Below are positions 24,142 through 35,671 of a stretch of DNA of 64,000 nt, piece after piece. Made by a program: the position numbers and the translations under genes. Numbering within the stretch: position 1 is the first letter of the stretch; each line of letters opens with the position of its first letter. The stretch comes from Anthonomus grandis grandis. Lineage: Eukaryota > Arthropoda > Insecta > Coleoptera > Curculionidae. The notes under the pieces were generated by a model that saw only the letters and a list, made by a program, of their open reading frames with translations, was not told the origin of the DNA and ran no database searches. Where the stretch lies: contig NC_065560.1 in NCBI RefSeq assembly GCF_022605725.1, positions 16,979,052 to 17,043,051 of the forward strand, given 5' to 3'.

Positions 24142-25707
24142 TTATGAAAATATTTTTGTGGCATACTCCTTTTCTAAAATTGACAGTTTTAAAATGTGTT
24201 CTTTTTCTAAAAATTTAAGTTTTATTTGAGATTCCTCCCTAGTGACGGCCATTTCTAGATCATGGTTCTCTTGCATGTGTTTCAATTTTAAATCATTTTG
24301 TTTTTTTTTTTAAATTCTTCGTGAATACCTGTAAGTTGTGTCTTGTGTTTGGCCCAGTCTACAAGGCTAGAACTGAGCCGTTGAGGCTGCGACTCTGGAA
24401 TTCTATCTAAAATAATAATATTATATATAGAGATACCCTTCAACTTTTTTTAAGATTAATAATGCATCATATGGTAAAAAGTAAATCTCATGAGTACTAA
24501 TGGCAAAACTGATAATGTAAGAATAATCCTAATAAAATTAATGGTAATATTCAACAATTTCCTATCTTTACAAAACTATTTGTTAATAGAATCAAATATT
24601 TTAATATTCAATAAAAGTAAGTAACTCTTAAGAAACCATTATGAAAGCTTACCTTTATTATTAGAACATTTTAATAAAGCAGACAATGGTTTTTTTAATA
24701 TAGCCGATGTGTCGGTGGTCCAGTTCATAGAAGAATCTATATTAATAATAAAAATATGATATAAATGTAAAGTCTACCATGCACCTCTACAGACCTGTGC
24801 TCTAAAAATTATTTATATAAAACTAGATTTTTACCTGATATTTATAATGGTGTACTAATGTTTGACTCATAGCTTCTGCAGGAGCACTTAATATTTCTGA
24901 ATCATCTGAAAAATAAAATTTTAAATCAATAAGTTAGTATAAGACTGTTCCAAATTTTAGTATGTTTATCATTTTTGGCAGATTTTTACATGCAAAATGC
25001 AACAAAAATACTAAATCCTACCTACTAAAATCACTAATTTCTGCATATGTTTTCAAATATCTCTGATGTGTACTTACAATAAATATTAAGAACTTTAATA
25101 AATCAGAAACTTGCCAATATATATAATGGGAATATCAGCTGAGTTAGATTTTATTTTTGCTGTTTTCATTTTTGACTTGGCTATTTCCTCCGCATCACAA
25201 TTCAAAAAAATGAGTTGCAATATCGTCAGAATTTTTGCTTTCAATCTGAATAACAATTGATTCTAAAAATTTTACAATATTAAAGATTAAAACTGATTTA
25301 AAACAAGTTAAAAAAAAACCTTCAGTAGTATCACTGTCATATTTTGATGTTAGTTCTAAGTTGGCTCCCTAATATTTCATGGATATCACTCTCCCTTGCA
25401 GTTATTGTTATATCTTTAAATTGTCCTCCTCTTGTTCCACTAAGATATTTTTTATTGTCAGAAGATTTTTGCTTCGCCCTTTTTTTATATTCTCATACTT
25501 ATTTTTTAGAACTGTAACAGTTCTAAGGGGATCTCCGAGGACACTGTTAAATTCCTGACAAATGTTCTCTCAGGCTTCTGCTTTTATTTTATTTTTGTTG
25601 TGATCCGTTTTCTTACATTCAATGCTTTCCTTGTACTTCTTTACAAGATTAATAAGAACATTTTCTTCTCTCACAGAGAAATTGCTTGCCCTAATTTTTG
25701 TCTCCAT
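24142..25707 (-). pseudogene. Myb/SANT-like DNA-binding (MSANTD3-type) gene, multi-exon, damaged
   Basis: Exon 1 (25707-25320) begins METKIRASNFSVREENVLIN. It carries a Myb/SANT-like DNA-binding domain with 'LVKKYKESIECKKTD', then 'RTVTVLKNKYENIKKRAK', and ends at a GT donor. Further exons fit splice sites: about 25245-25110 (uncertain, frame-shifted); 24905-24835 ('DDSEILSAPAEAM', bounded TTTCAG / GTAAAA); 24736-24653 ('NWTTDTSAILKKPLSAL', bounded ATAG / GTAAGC); and a last exon 24406-24142 with 'SSLVDWAKHKTQLTGIHEEF' and an acidic/basic coiled coil ending 'KEYATKIFS'. This order (SANT domain, linker, conserved 'DWA--K-QL' motif, coiled coil) is that of MSANTD3-like proteins, which are multi-copy in insects. 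Damage: a TGA replaces the expected tryptophan in the SANT domain (about 25570), a frameshift lies near 25385, and an 11-A run near 24306 breaks the last exon. Retained introns argue against a processed pseudogene. Sequencing or assembly error could explain the homopolymer shift. Confidence 0.7.
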
Positions 25708-25709
25708 GT

Positions 25710-26769
25710 CAGATAAGCAGACCCAAACGATTTGGCAAGCAGCAAGGCGGCACAAAACACTTTTAAACAAACAACACTTCAGAATTTACGGTATTTTTTG
25801 TCTTCAAAAAATAATTCTTAGGTCTTTTAATGAACTTGGAAACGACAATTTGATTATTTTTTAGTGAAAAAGAGCAGGCTCCAACTTAAATTTAGCAATT
25901 TATTTAAGTTCTCTAGCATTTATAGTTACTTCACAATTAATTTTCAAAGTTCGAATAAATACGCCATGTTTAATTTTTTCCTTGTACCAGCGCGGCCAGG
26001 ATGATACGTCACAGGCGCCCAAGTGGACGCGACGACCGACGCTAGCATGTCGACCGCGCACGCTGCTTTGTTAATATTATTATGCATGTTTTTGCTGTTG
26101 TTTGTGTTTTTCAAAATATCTGCTCCACATACCTGTTATAAATATTGTATTGTATTTTAATAAGTTCATATGTACATATGTTCTATGCCGAAAAACGCCT
26201 TAGACAAGGAAAATGGTTGGACCGATATTAGCCTATATTTACAATGTTAACGAAGTGAGCCGAATTTTTCTCGCATTAGGGTGATACGCTTACTTGTTTT
26301 TGAGTGTATTTTAACAGATTCTTGGTTTTTCTTAAGTAAAATTTTTGGTTAAATCTATACTTTTTGGATATTACATCAAAGTGGGATGTTCAGTGTTTTG
26401 ATTTAAATTTCGTAGGAAAAATAATTGCCAGATGACATTTTTGCAGATTTGGTGGCAAGCAGCTCGTTTCAGGTGCGTGATTACAGCTCCACTCATTTTC
26501 CTTGAAACTTCCAAAAACAGGGTGTCAAAGTAAAAGTTTATTTTTAATTATTTTTGAATAGAATTTATAGTTTTAAAATATTTACGTTTATATAATGGGT
26601 AAGTTGTCTGACTGACCACGAACATATCCCTGCTCCATTGTTATTAGTCAACAATCAAAATACGTCAATAATAAAAGTTAAAAGTCAAAATGTCAACAAA
26701 CAAAACCATCCTGTCAAAATAACGCCTGGGTACTAGGCTGTGGCTGGCTGGCTAGCGAGCGCTCTATAA
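25710..26769. other. Intergenic sequence with GC-rich patches
   Basis: A GC- and CpG-rich patch lies at about 25985-26065 (CGCGACGACCGACG), within or just beyond a possible promoter region of the MSANTD3-like locus on the minus strand. A second GC-rich patch (about 26725-26765) abuts the Harbinger-type element. No gene is recognised between them. Confidence 0.45.
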
Positions 26770-26838
26770 AGGTCGGGGCACACATATCCGTACCGAGACC
26801 GAACCGTGCCCGCAGCGTAGCTCGGCCGTGTCTCGGTG
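26770..26838 (+). repeat. Left terminal inverted repeat of second Harbinger-type element
   Basis: Inverted match to about 28335-28401. The first 28 bases are identical in the two arms, followed by a diverged middle and a second identical block ending GTGTCTCG. Confidence 0.8.
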
Positions 26839-27649
26839 CGTTATCTCCCAAAACACACATCTCCGACACACGGCCGCATCCCGCATCGCATTGGACGGTC
26901 ACGACGCACTTTAGTATTCAGTTTGGATCGAAACTTAATTGGGTTGGTACATTAAATTTATTTCAAAGAAAAATATTCTCGAAATTTGGTAATAATCAAC
27001 AAATACAACATTCGCAATACGAGAACAACTAAAAGATTTCTTTAGTTCTGTAGAGGGCAGCGTAGATTGGCAGGAAAATACAGCCCTGGCAATTTAAATT
27101 ATTTAATTAATGGATCATATTTGCCAGTTTTTTTAGATGTTGCATCTTTTTCGCTAAAATGTAGTAAATAAAATCTAGATCGTATCAAATTCATGTTTTT
27201 TTATTAGTTATTTGGTTTCTTCGCCGTAAAAAAATATTTTCTAAGACGAAAATCCCAAACAACTAATGTATAATCTAGTGGTAAAAATATTAGTAATTAA
27301 ACTTTGTAACGTTTTCTTATATAAATTTAAAAACTAAATAAAAACCTAGTATATTGAGTAATTGGAATTTGCGTATACAACTATCGTTACGAGTTATTTA
27401 AGTAAAAAACAAATTAAAATTTTTGAATAAAAACTTTAACTTGTTGAAGTTTTATTTCGAAAAATTAATTAATATTTTTTATGCATATAGAAGTACCAAC
27501 CTTAGTTAATTTTAGTACTAAATAGTACTATATTTCATTGTCTCCAGAATTACGTATATGTTCTAAATTTCACCAAAATCGGACAACTAGAAGTTGGTCA
27601 AATTTGAGTTTTAAGATTTGCACCGAACATACATAGTTAGTGACATATG

Positions 27650-27678
27650 TACATACATACATACATACATACATACAT
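27650..27678. repeat. (ACAT)n microsatellite
   Basis: About seven ACAT/CATA units in a row inside the second Harbinger-type element. Confidence 0.9.
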
Positions 27679-28334
27679 TGCAAGTTAAATAAAAGCTTTT
27701 CAAAAAACTGCATGTCTTCTATCCTAAAATATGAATTAGAACATTTTCTAGGTCATTTTTTTACACCTGATCTTACACACCACTTCAAATATCAACCTCA
27801 ATCTTCGTTTGGTTTTTGTAAAATGGGCTGTAATGCATTTTAGAAAAAAGAATCAATTTCACGGTGTATAAAATAATTACAACTGGAACAAACTATAATA
27901 GCCGCTTACTAAAACAAATTCGCTCATCTAGACAACCGGATGTTGCCAAAATCTACCTAATATACTACAAATTATTTAACAATTTTTCGATTTAAATTTA
28001 TTAAAAATATGTTTTATAAATTTAGACCCACCTTTTATGTTCAATTCCAAAGAAATTTTCTTTCACACTCTGTCCTTATAATCTGTATTCCTATATTTTT
28101 CATTTTTTTAATCATACAGTGATAGAAACTTCCTTACTTCTTCTATTAACCTTTCAATTTCCATTTTGAATAGCTAAATTTTATTACTCGTTCGAGACCG
28201 TACAACGCATCGTCACCGTTGAAAATTAAACAAAACTATTCCCACTCATCACGGATGCGGTGCGGGCTACATGCTCGGGCACGGTGCGCTGATGTTAAGA
28301 CTTCGCCATATGATCACTATAGTGTTGTTGACAA

Positions 28335-28401
28335 GCGAGACACGGCCGAGCTGCGCTGCTGGTACGGTGCGTCCTCGGTACGGATATGTGTGCCCCGACC
28401 T
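28335..28401 (-). repeat. Right terminal inverted repeat of second Harbinger-type element
   Basis: Reverse complement of about 26770-26838, followed directly by TAA (28402-28404). Confidence 0.8.
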
Positions 28402-28600
28402 TAATACACCGTCGCGTCGCGTCGGCGTCTATGACGTAGCGCGTAATTGGGACGGAATCTCGGGAGGTATAAAAAACCCCAGACTAGCAGCCTTATAACG
28501 TCGCAAATACTTACCCTAAAAACTTGAAATAAACGTCATTGTTCTTATAAACTTATGTTGTATTTATTTTTGGAAAAATATATATATATATTTTTTTTAA
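28402..28600 (+). promoter_or_regulatory. Possible promoter or LTR-like segment
   Basis: GC-rich sequence (GTCGCGTCGCGTCGGCGTC) is followed by TATAAAA at about 28470, about 25-35 bases later a candidate initiation region, and AATAAA at about 28527. Enhancer-like GC-rich DNA, TATA and poly(A) signal within about 130 bp look like the U3-R part of an LTR or a compact promoter. No partner LTR or gene was found, so this is a suggestion only. The GC-rich DNA continues on the other side of the Harbinger-type insertion (before 26767). Confidence 0.3.
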
Positions 28601-28617
28601 ATTTTCCAAGCCCATTA

Positions 28618-29144
28618 CAAGGGTACTTGGTTTGACCTAAAAAAAACTCGTCCCGTACTATAAATCACCTTTTTAACAGCGTACTACATTTAGAATAAAT
28701 TGAGAGTAATTCAATTTTTAGTATTGGTCAACAAGATAATTTTACAAATATTTGTAAAATTTTTGGCTGACCCGTTCTCTAGTTCATCCGTATTATTCTA
28801 ATGATATTTATTAGCTGTCGTAAATAAATTAATAATAATACCAACGTGGTCTGTGATTGAGATAGTGAACTAAAGCAAATTCTTTTTAAATGTATTTTTG
28901 CGATAATTTTTTAAATGTCTAGACTTAAGGTCAAAATATTCTGTAATGTGATAGAGCTATTTCATTTTTTGTCTCATAATTTCATAATACTTGATGGTTT
29001 TGTCCTACTGCCTGGCATTGTTTTTCTTAAAAGTAGCTTTAGTAGTCTATGATAAAGTAAAAATATTGAAAATTACCGTTTAAGGTTTAAATGCGAAAAT
29101 TTTAAAAAGTACGTACTTAAATTGCGTCAAACCAAGTACCCTTG
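28618..29144. mobile_element. MITE with 19-bp perfect inverted repeats and TA duplication
   Basis: The terminal repeat CAAGGGTACTTGGTTTGAC occupies 28618-28636 and its exact reverse complement 29126-29144. Each end is flanked by TA (28616-28617 and 29145-29146). The 527-bp body is AT-rich and non-coding. TA duplication suggests mobilisation by a Tc1/mariner-type transposase. Confidence 0.85.
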
Positions 29145-29159
29145 TAAAGAGAATTAAAA

Positions 29160-29400
29160 GACCTTTCCATTGAGGTATCACTCGACCACCCTTCCCATTT
29201 AAGATTTTAGGGGTAGTGCCACCTAAAATCTAAAATCTTAGGGGGTTGTAGGTGAGAAAGTGATTTTGTGATTATTAAGTGTCCCTCTCGAAAATAAAAT
29301 CGACGGGTCCGAGCGTTTTTTTTTAAAGTTAATGGACTGCCCGTAATTGGCTCTGTTTCGTTTTCGATGCGCCACCCGGTATATATATGTGTGAGAATAA
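29160..29400. repeat. Second copy of the 'GAGGTATCACTCGA' repeat family
   Basis: It contains GAGGTATCACTCGA (29171-29184), an inverted pair built from 'taagattttagg' / 'cctaaaatct', the phrase CGACGGGTCCGAGCG before a T/A run, and ends near CACCCGGTATATATATG. It is related to the copy at 165-500. It has a cluster of G-rich words in an AT-rich setting and no open frame with a known motif. Confidence 0.5.
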
Positions 29401-29409
29401 TGAGAATCA

Positions 29410-30117
29410 AAAACGTTTAATGAAAAGCGACTTTAGATTGCCCTCTATCGATTAACGAAGGTAACTTAAAACTTTACCGTTTTACGTTTCATGTGGCCTT
29501 TTATAGAAATCTGCTCCGCTAATATGAAAGTTCCGCATTATTTGGTAGATGCCGCGGCATGCTTCACAAGACATCCCTTCTAGAATTTATAGCAGTTCTT
29601 ACTTGAAATTAATTATATAGAACTATTGTTAACGCTTTTGTTATGTAATTTAGAAGGCCCGTTGAAGGGATTAAATTGTGGAATTCTCTAAAAAAATCTT
29701 CTAAATATTTTTTATTTTAAAACTAATTGCACACTAGGCATCACGTTTGTTTTTCTGGAATTTCAGATAGAATCGAAAAATAAAATTCTATGTAGAATGG
29801 TCTATGAAAAATAAATAAAATCCAAGCAAAAAACTATCAAATATAGGTGTAATTAATATAATAAAAATAATGTAAGAGAAGCTATACCTAATCACATATA
29901 CACATATAATATACCTAAGCACTATAAATATAATAAGACACAAGTAATATAAATATTTTATATGACGCATACAATATATACCGAATATATACAGAATACT
30001 AAACTAATATCAAATAAAAACAATTAAATGTTCTGATAAATAGTTAAAAAATAGTTTTCCTGAATTGAAAATCTCATGGCTTTAGGCTCATGCGTTATTA
30101 TTTGACACAATATAAAA

Positions 30118-30118
<1 letters not shown>
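29410..30118. other. AT-rich intergenic sequence, no gene recognised
   Basis: No recognisable coding sequence or inverted repeat was noticed. Confidence 0.55.

Positions 30119-30119
<1 letters not shown>

Positions 30120-30169
<50 letters not shown>
30120..30169. repeat. (TA)n microsatellite, left
   Basis: About 24 uninterrupted TA units, directly beside the left GAGATCC cluster. Confidence 0.95.
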
Positions 30170-30171
<2 letters not shown>

Positions 30172-30187
30172 TTCTTTCTATCAAGTC

Positions 30188-30426
30188 GAGATCCGATCAT
30201 ATCGTGGACTACCTGAGATCCACCTGAAGCCCTTAATATATGGAAGCAATATTTTGTTAATATATTTAACAAAGTGGTTCAATTAATGGGATCATGAGAG
30301 GGGTAGATTTTTTCTACCCCTTTATATATACCATGTATATATATCAACCCGAGATCCACTAAATATATGGTGAAACTCGAGATCCGACCTTGTATATCAT
30401 TAAAGTCACCGCATAACGCGAGATCC
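30188..30426. repeat. Left cluster of GAGATCC motifs
   Basis: GAGATCC occurs at 30188-30194, 30215-30221, 30351-30357, 30379-30385 and 30420-30426, all in the same orientation and mostly as CGAGATCC(G/A). A GGGGTAGA-TTTTT-TCTACCCC hairpin lies between them (30300-30320). A 7-base word at this density in AT-rich DNA is far above chance. The word recurs mainly in the opposite orientation at 35.2-35.7 kb. Clustered short words beside an element end often serve as transposase binding sites, but no transposase is recognisable here. Confidence 0.7.
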
Positions 30427-30429
30427 AAC

Positions 30430-32995
30430 GATGTTGCCAGTTCAAATATTGCCATTTTGTAAAACAAAATTAGGTTTTGTTAATCTTTTTTGTTTACCTA
30501 TAAACTATTTCTGTATTAATACAAATGGAAACTATGGAAGAACGTAGAGTAACAACGAAAAACTAAGCAGTAATCAAAGAGGTCTATACTGTGACGATAA
30601 TGTAGCTGACGATAATTAAGTAATTTAAACAGAACAGGACTATATTTTAAAAATCTTCCGCTAATATTTTATATTTCAATACGGCTATATGTATTAGATA
30701 GGTGTGCCACAATATTAAGGGAAGAGGTCGGATCCCATAAAAGTCTATGTGTTCGGATTGATGATTTTTTTTTCTTAATGAAGGCAAACTAAACAAACTA
30801 CTAATTTCTTTTTTTTTAATTAGTTAAATATATTAATCTCGTAAATCTGTGATATTTTGGTTATTGGTTGATTTCTTTCATAAAATATTAGATATAATTC
30901 TTTATGGTAATTAAGGATTACCGTGAGAATAAGGAATATTATTCTTAATTGAAATTTATTATTATTCTTAATTGAAAATATTAATATTATATGCCTTATG
31001 GCTATATTGGCCTATATGAAGTAAATTTATATGGCGACTCATTTATTGACGTAGCTTGATTTTTCATTGTATTTATTACTCGTAAATTGACTTCTTTAGA
31101 ATTTTCGTCTAATAATAAGTTACTTGCAAGATTTTAGATGAATTTTTTTCAAAATTATACTTTAAAGATAATATTTTTCTCACAAAAAAATTGGTCAATT
31201 AGAATAAAAATATCGAATCATGAGTACTCTTGTTTTAGAAATGTTATATATTGGAAATTCCGTACTGCAAGTTTAAATATTTTAATTATTGCTGATATTA
31301 GTTATTAAATGTTTTGATAATTATGTGTGTAAATTATAAAAATACCTATTAATTTTAAAGTGATAGAAAAAAAGGAATTGTCACAATCGTTTGAAATGTT
31401 TGCATTTTAAGTAATAGCCGGGATTCAGGGCGATCAATATTCTACTCTAACAATACTTTTTTACACGTTTTCGAATTATCGAATTATAATTGAAGTTGGT
31501 CTTTTATTATCCCACCATCTTCGAGAAAATATGTACTTTTCTGATTAATTCATAACATTTTAGATAATCGACTTAGGTGTATTTTCAGTCCCGTCGAGAT
31601 TATTATATGGCATAAGGTTTTGGGGTTTGTGTAGTCAGCACTCTCTTCTTGGCTTTTCAAAAGTGTGTTAGTTTTAAGGAGAAGATTTTGTATATTGCTG
31701 CTAATTTAGTATTGCAAATGCCCCATTCTACGTTGATTAACAAATCAATCATGTATAAAATTAAAATCTGTAATCGTTTACTGGAACACATTGAACAGCG
31801 CTTTTCTCTTTTCTTTAAGCTATTTCGCAAGAAGGTCTGTAATTTTCTCCTTGGAAGTGTTTACAATAATCTGAATGAGTTTTATTGTGAAAACATTTAA
31901 ATATAATTGATACCTTTCAAATGTTTGTATTTTTATTATTTTAATTAAATTTAACACTTTTAAGAGCTTTTTAAATCAATTTTTTATTTTAAAACTTCAG
32001 TCTACTTATTTTCAATGGATTTATACTATGTGTGCTTTGAAAGAATACCTTCTGCTGGCCGAGCAAAATGGAGGTTGTTAGTTTTAATTAAATTACAAAA
32101 TACAAGAAAGATATTCATAATTATTGCATTGCTACTGACTTACAGGTTCTCTATTCAAATATTTAGACATCAAGATTATTCAAACTTCGTTGTGTGTTCT
32201 AGTTTCCTCATCACAGGATAGTTATTGTTTCGATTCTCTAAGTCTGAGTTTAGTGTATTGTAAATATTTTAAATTAACAATCCAGTTGAAACTTTTAAAT
32301 AATTAACACTTAGTTAAATATATATAAAAATATTTACAGAGATACAGGTAATTAAAATGATTGGTTATATAGTGCATTTACGATGAGAGGAACAGATTAA
32401 TTTTATATTAAGATATTCTTTTTTTATTTGGATACATCGATTAGTATTGTCACTTGGGCATTTTTTAAATAAAAATTTTAAAGAAATAAATGAAATTTTA
32501 TACAAGGTGCCAAGTAGAAACTAAGGCGTCACCCTTCATTTTCCTAAATGGAATATCATGATATTTTACAATTCTATGATATATTTTGAATACTTTTTGT
32601 ATAGCATACCATATATCTAAAGAAACATAAGTTATAAAAAAATAAAAATTAATTCTAGATTTATTGCGACTACTGCTCGTTTTAAATTCTTTCATAGACT
32701 AAATACTAATGATTATTTAAAAATATTTAGCTGTTTTGTTTGTTATGTATAGGATAGTTTATATATGCTTTCCTTAATATAAGGAGCATGTGAAGCGTTT
32801 TTTTTTTTATAATCGATGAACCGTCCCTTTTGTCATGCTGCCTTCTTTTTTCATAAAGCGTATTCTTTTTTTTTTCTTTTGACAAATAAGCGATTTGTAT
32901 TGTAATATTTAATTTGTTGTACATTTGATTCAATTCGTTCTTTGCAATGAAAATTTTAGTTACAGGGGTCTCAAGTTAACACGTTAACAGGGAAA
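30430..32995. other. AT-rich sequence between motif clusters, no gene recognised
   Basis: Small open frames (31649-31900 +, 32015-32221 +) have no recognisable motif. A phrase ATTATTCTTAATTGAAA is repeated twice in tandem near 30940-30976. Confidence 0.5.
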
Positions 32996-32999
32996 CTTG

Positions 33000-33490
33000 C
33001 AGATATTTGGCAACTGAAAGTCCTTATTTGACCCAACAATATCACATACAGTGCGCTCATAAATTTGATATGTGGGCAAGTGTTGTGAAATATCGAATCT
33101 TTGCACCCTTTTTTTTCGGAGATACAATACAACGGAAAGCGCTACTGAGACTTTCTATAGTTTGGACTTATCCCTGCTTTAGTTGTTTTATTCCTTGATC
33201 CACAAGAGGCTGACATACCTAGTAACGAGCGAGATATGGTTTCAACAAGACGGGACACCTCCTCACTTTGCCATTGCTGTTCGACAATTTCTGGATGCAA
33301 CTTTTTCTAACAAATGGTGGGCACCCGATGTAACCCCATTATATTTTTTTAATAGGGATATTTGAAATCCCAACATGATGTGAATAGACCAAATAATATT
33401 GTTGACTTAAAGCCAAGAATTTAACAAGAAATTAGACTTGTCGATCGAAAATGCATTGAACTGACAAAAAATTGAACATCAGTTGAAATA
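33000..33490 (+). pseudogene. Mariner-like (DUF4817 type) transposase fragment
   Basis: Frames around 33007-33110 read 'HKFDMWASVVKYRIFAPFFF' (compare --VNVWCGI-G-RIIGPFFF). A second frame at 33183-33365 reads 'EIWFQQDGTPPHFAIAVRQF' and 'PDVTPLYFF'. This is the second catalytic aspartate (QQDG) region and the SPDLTPLDFF region. Downstream 'RPNNIVDLKPRI' fits the usual helix before the C-terminus. The N-terminal DNA-binding half and first catalytic residue are missing and the frame is broken, so this is a dead fragment. It lies between the two GAGATCC clusters. Confidence 0.75.
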
Positions 33491-33631
33491 AATATTGTAT
33501 AAAGTTTAATTTTTTAATAAGGTATGTTTCACTAGTCTATTACGTCAAATTTCACAAACCGCTGACTTTTATAGTGTGCTATGCAAAAAGTATTCAGGGT
33601 ATATCGTAGAATGATTGTAAATTATCATATA

Positions 33632-33691
33632 CAGGGTATTCCATTTATAAAAATTAATGTTGACGCCATAGTTTCTACTTGAGGTACCCTG
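33632..33691. mobile_element. Very short (60-bp) TA-flanked inverted-repeat unit
   Basis: CAGGGTA at 33632 and TACCCTG ending at 33691 are inverted and each flanked by TA. The CAGGGT start matches the termini of the mariner-like elements at 38.7, 41.7 and 48.6 kb. It may be an extreme deletion derivative, or one end plus a chance match, because the inverted part is only 7 bp. Confidence 0.35.
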
Positions 33692-33699
33692 TATAGAAA

Positions 33700-35235
33700 A
33701 TTTTTATTGTAAAAAACGCGCAAGCGACAATGCTAATCGACGTGTCCGAAAAATAAAAGAAAGAAAAAATACCTGAATTTTAAATGAATTTGGCCTTTTC
33801 ATCGTGAATGAACTATATACATAAATGATTGTGTACTTCCAGCATTTGATAAAATAAATTTTAGGTATATGCAATATAATTTATTAATTTCGGTTGCAAT
33901 AAAGTATTATAATTATTATTTAAACATAATTATTTCGTAAACATTATTTATAAAACATGTACAAAATTATTCGGTGAATTTGAAAATGCAAAAATATACA
34001 GGAGATTTCATTTAAGGAAAAAAAATATCTCAAACTTGTTCAAAATATGTTTGATTCCAAAATATAATTCACGTTACCTAAAAGAATTATTGGAATTATT
34101 ACCTAAAAGAATTATAGAATTTTTATATTTTTGTTTATCAACTTACAAACTTAATAATAAGTTGAATCAGATGAATATTCATGTTTATGTTTTGTATTTT
34201 TTAAAAGACTTATTATCTTTGTTTTAAAAGGACTTATCTCTTTCTTGCTACGTATACAAATATCGTGAGAATCGAATATCGTCAGAAATGCATCTGGGCA
34301 AACAAACAGATTCGAGATCTCATCTTGTGGAGAAAATATACTCATTTTAAATTTCCACTGTGATGAGTCAGCGTAGTGGTTAATAGGCAACATTTGAGAT
34401 TGCTTCAAGAAATATTTTAAACTTCAAAAATTGCTAAACTCTGTCAAACACCTCACCTCTAGTTAACCTCACTTTGATATGTCATAATGGGAACCTCCAT
34501 CGTGTGACACATCGTTGTAAGCAGCATGTAAAATGTTTATTCAACAGTGTCCAAAAAAAATGTGTGGTAATAAAAGACATTTTATCAGCTTAAACTTTAG
34601 TAGGCCAAATGGTTACTCTCATTGTATCACACATTATTTTAAACATTATATTATAAACACTTTTCCATTTTACTTCGCCAAAAAAAAATTGGATGCAAGT
34701 TGAAGCGATTTACTAGTAAAAATGTATGGTAATAAACTGTTCATTAAGTCCAAATAGTCCATTTTTTTGAAAATACAATATATTCTTGAATCATTCAATC
34801 TTTGGAAAACCAAGTGGATATCTTCTATATCTAACGTAATATTCTAACATAAGTGTTAATTTTTTGGCGTATTTACTTGATTTCTATTACAAATCATCTA
34901 ATCGTAAATTGACTTTGTTTTATTTAAAATTTTCTAATTTTACATACCATAAAAAAATTAAATTTTTAATTTTGGAAAAGAGCGCTATGAATAAGCTAAA
35001 AATGTTAAATTTGGGTCAGTCTACATACAATTTGACATTTCAAATTTTGTTAATTTCTTTCTCTGCAGTTATTTATTGGCGAATTCTAATAAAAGCTACA
35101 GCGTATAAGTTAAAAATGTGTTAACAGTTAATTTTTTTGACGTTATGCAAAGAAGTTCTAGTTCTAGACAATCAAAGTTTATTTCCTCTATTTATACTTT
35201 TATCACCTGCTTAAAGACATTAGTCATGCTGGTCT
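33700..35235. other. AT-rich sequence, no gene recognised
   Basis: It contains one palindromic relative of the motif (GAGATCTC at 34313-34320, followed by ATCTT as in several right-cluster copies). Short open frames at 34036-34227 and 34864-35124 are low-complexity and unrecognised. Confidence 0.5.
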
Positions 35236-35238
35236 GAT

Positions 35239-35667
35239 GGATCTCATCTTTATCGTAATATACTTTAGAAAACGCTGGCAACTAAAAATAATAATTTATG
35301 TCCCTATATATTGCAAATCATCAAGTTCAAGACAAAGCTCATTTTCTAATGCCCCATAAAAATCCGCGCCTGCAGTTAAAAAATAATTCATCAACGTTGC
35401 CGCGATTGACGGATCTCGTCTTAACTGAAATACAGCATACAGAGGAAGGCGGCTCGAGCGCCACCTAGAGATTTAGGACGGAACACATGCTAGTATATAT
35501 TATACATAATCGTGCCAAACGAGATCCGGACAATTTTTTGAAAAAAGTCGTTTTAGACCTTTAGCATTAAAATGCGACCTATATACACGTGTTACAAGGC
35601 GAGATCCGAAAACGGATCTCATCTTGAAAATCGGATCTCGAGTTGTTGATCGTATAACAAAAATGGA

Positions 35668-35671
<4 letters not shown>
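35239..35671. repeat. Right cluster of GGATCTC/GAGATCC motifs
   Basis: GGATCTC occurs at 35239-35245, 35411-35417, 35614-35620, 35633-35639 and 35665-35671. GAGATCC occurs at 35521-35527 and 35601-35607. The pair at 35600-35621 forms an inverted repeat CGAGATCCG-AAAA-CGGATCTCA. The last copy runs directly into the right (TA)n tract, mirroring the left cluster, where (TA)n is closely followed by GAGATCC words. Confidence 0.7.

Larger units (their letters stand above)
26770..28401. mobile_element. Second Harbinger-type element (1632 bp, TAA target duplication)
   Basis: It is bounded by TAA at 26767-26769 and TAA at 28402-28404. Terminal inverted repeats of about 66 bp begin AGGTCGGGGCACACATATCC and include GCTCGGCCGTGTCTCG in both arms. 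A few substitutions lie in the middle of the repeats. The TAA duplication and GC-rich termini resemble the element at 10314 in design but not in sequence. The interior is AT-rich with an ACAT microsatellite (27650-27678) and no recognisable MADF or transposase coding. It is therefore classed as non-autonomous. Confidence 0.75.

Noticed and set aside
27640..27843. 67-codon open frame
   Set aside because: It begins in the ACAT microsatellite inside a transposon and has no motif.
30024..30272. 82-codon minus-strand open frame
   Set aside because: Its centre is the translated (TA)n microsatellite (alternating I and Y).
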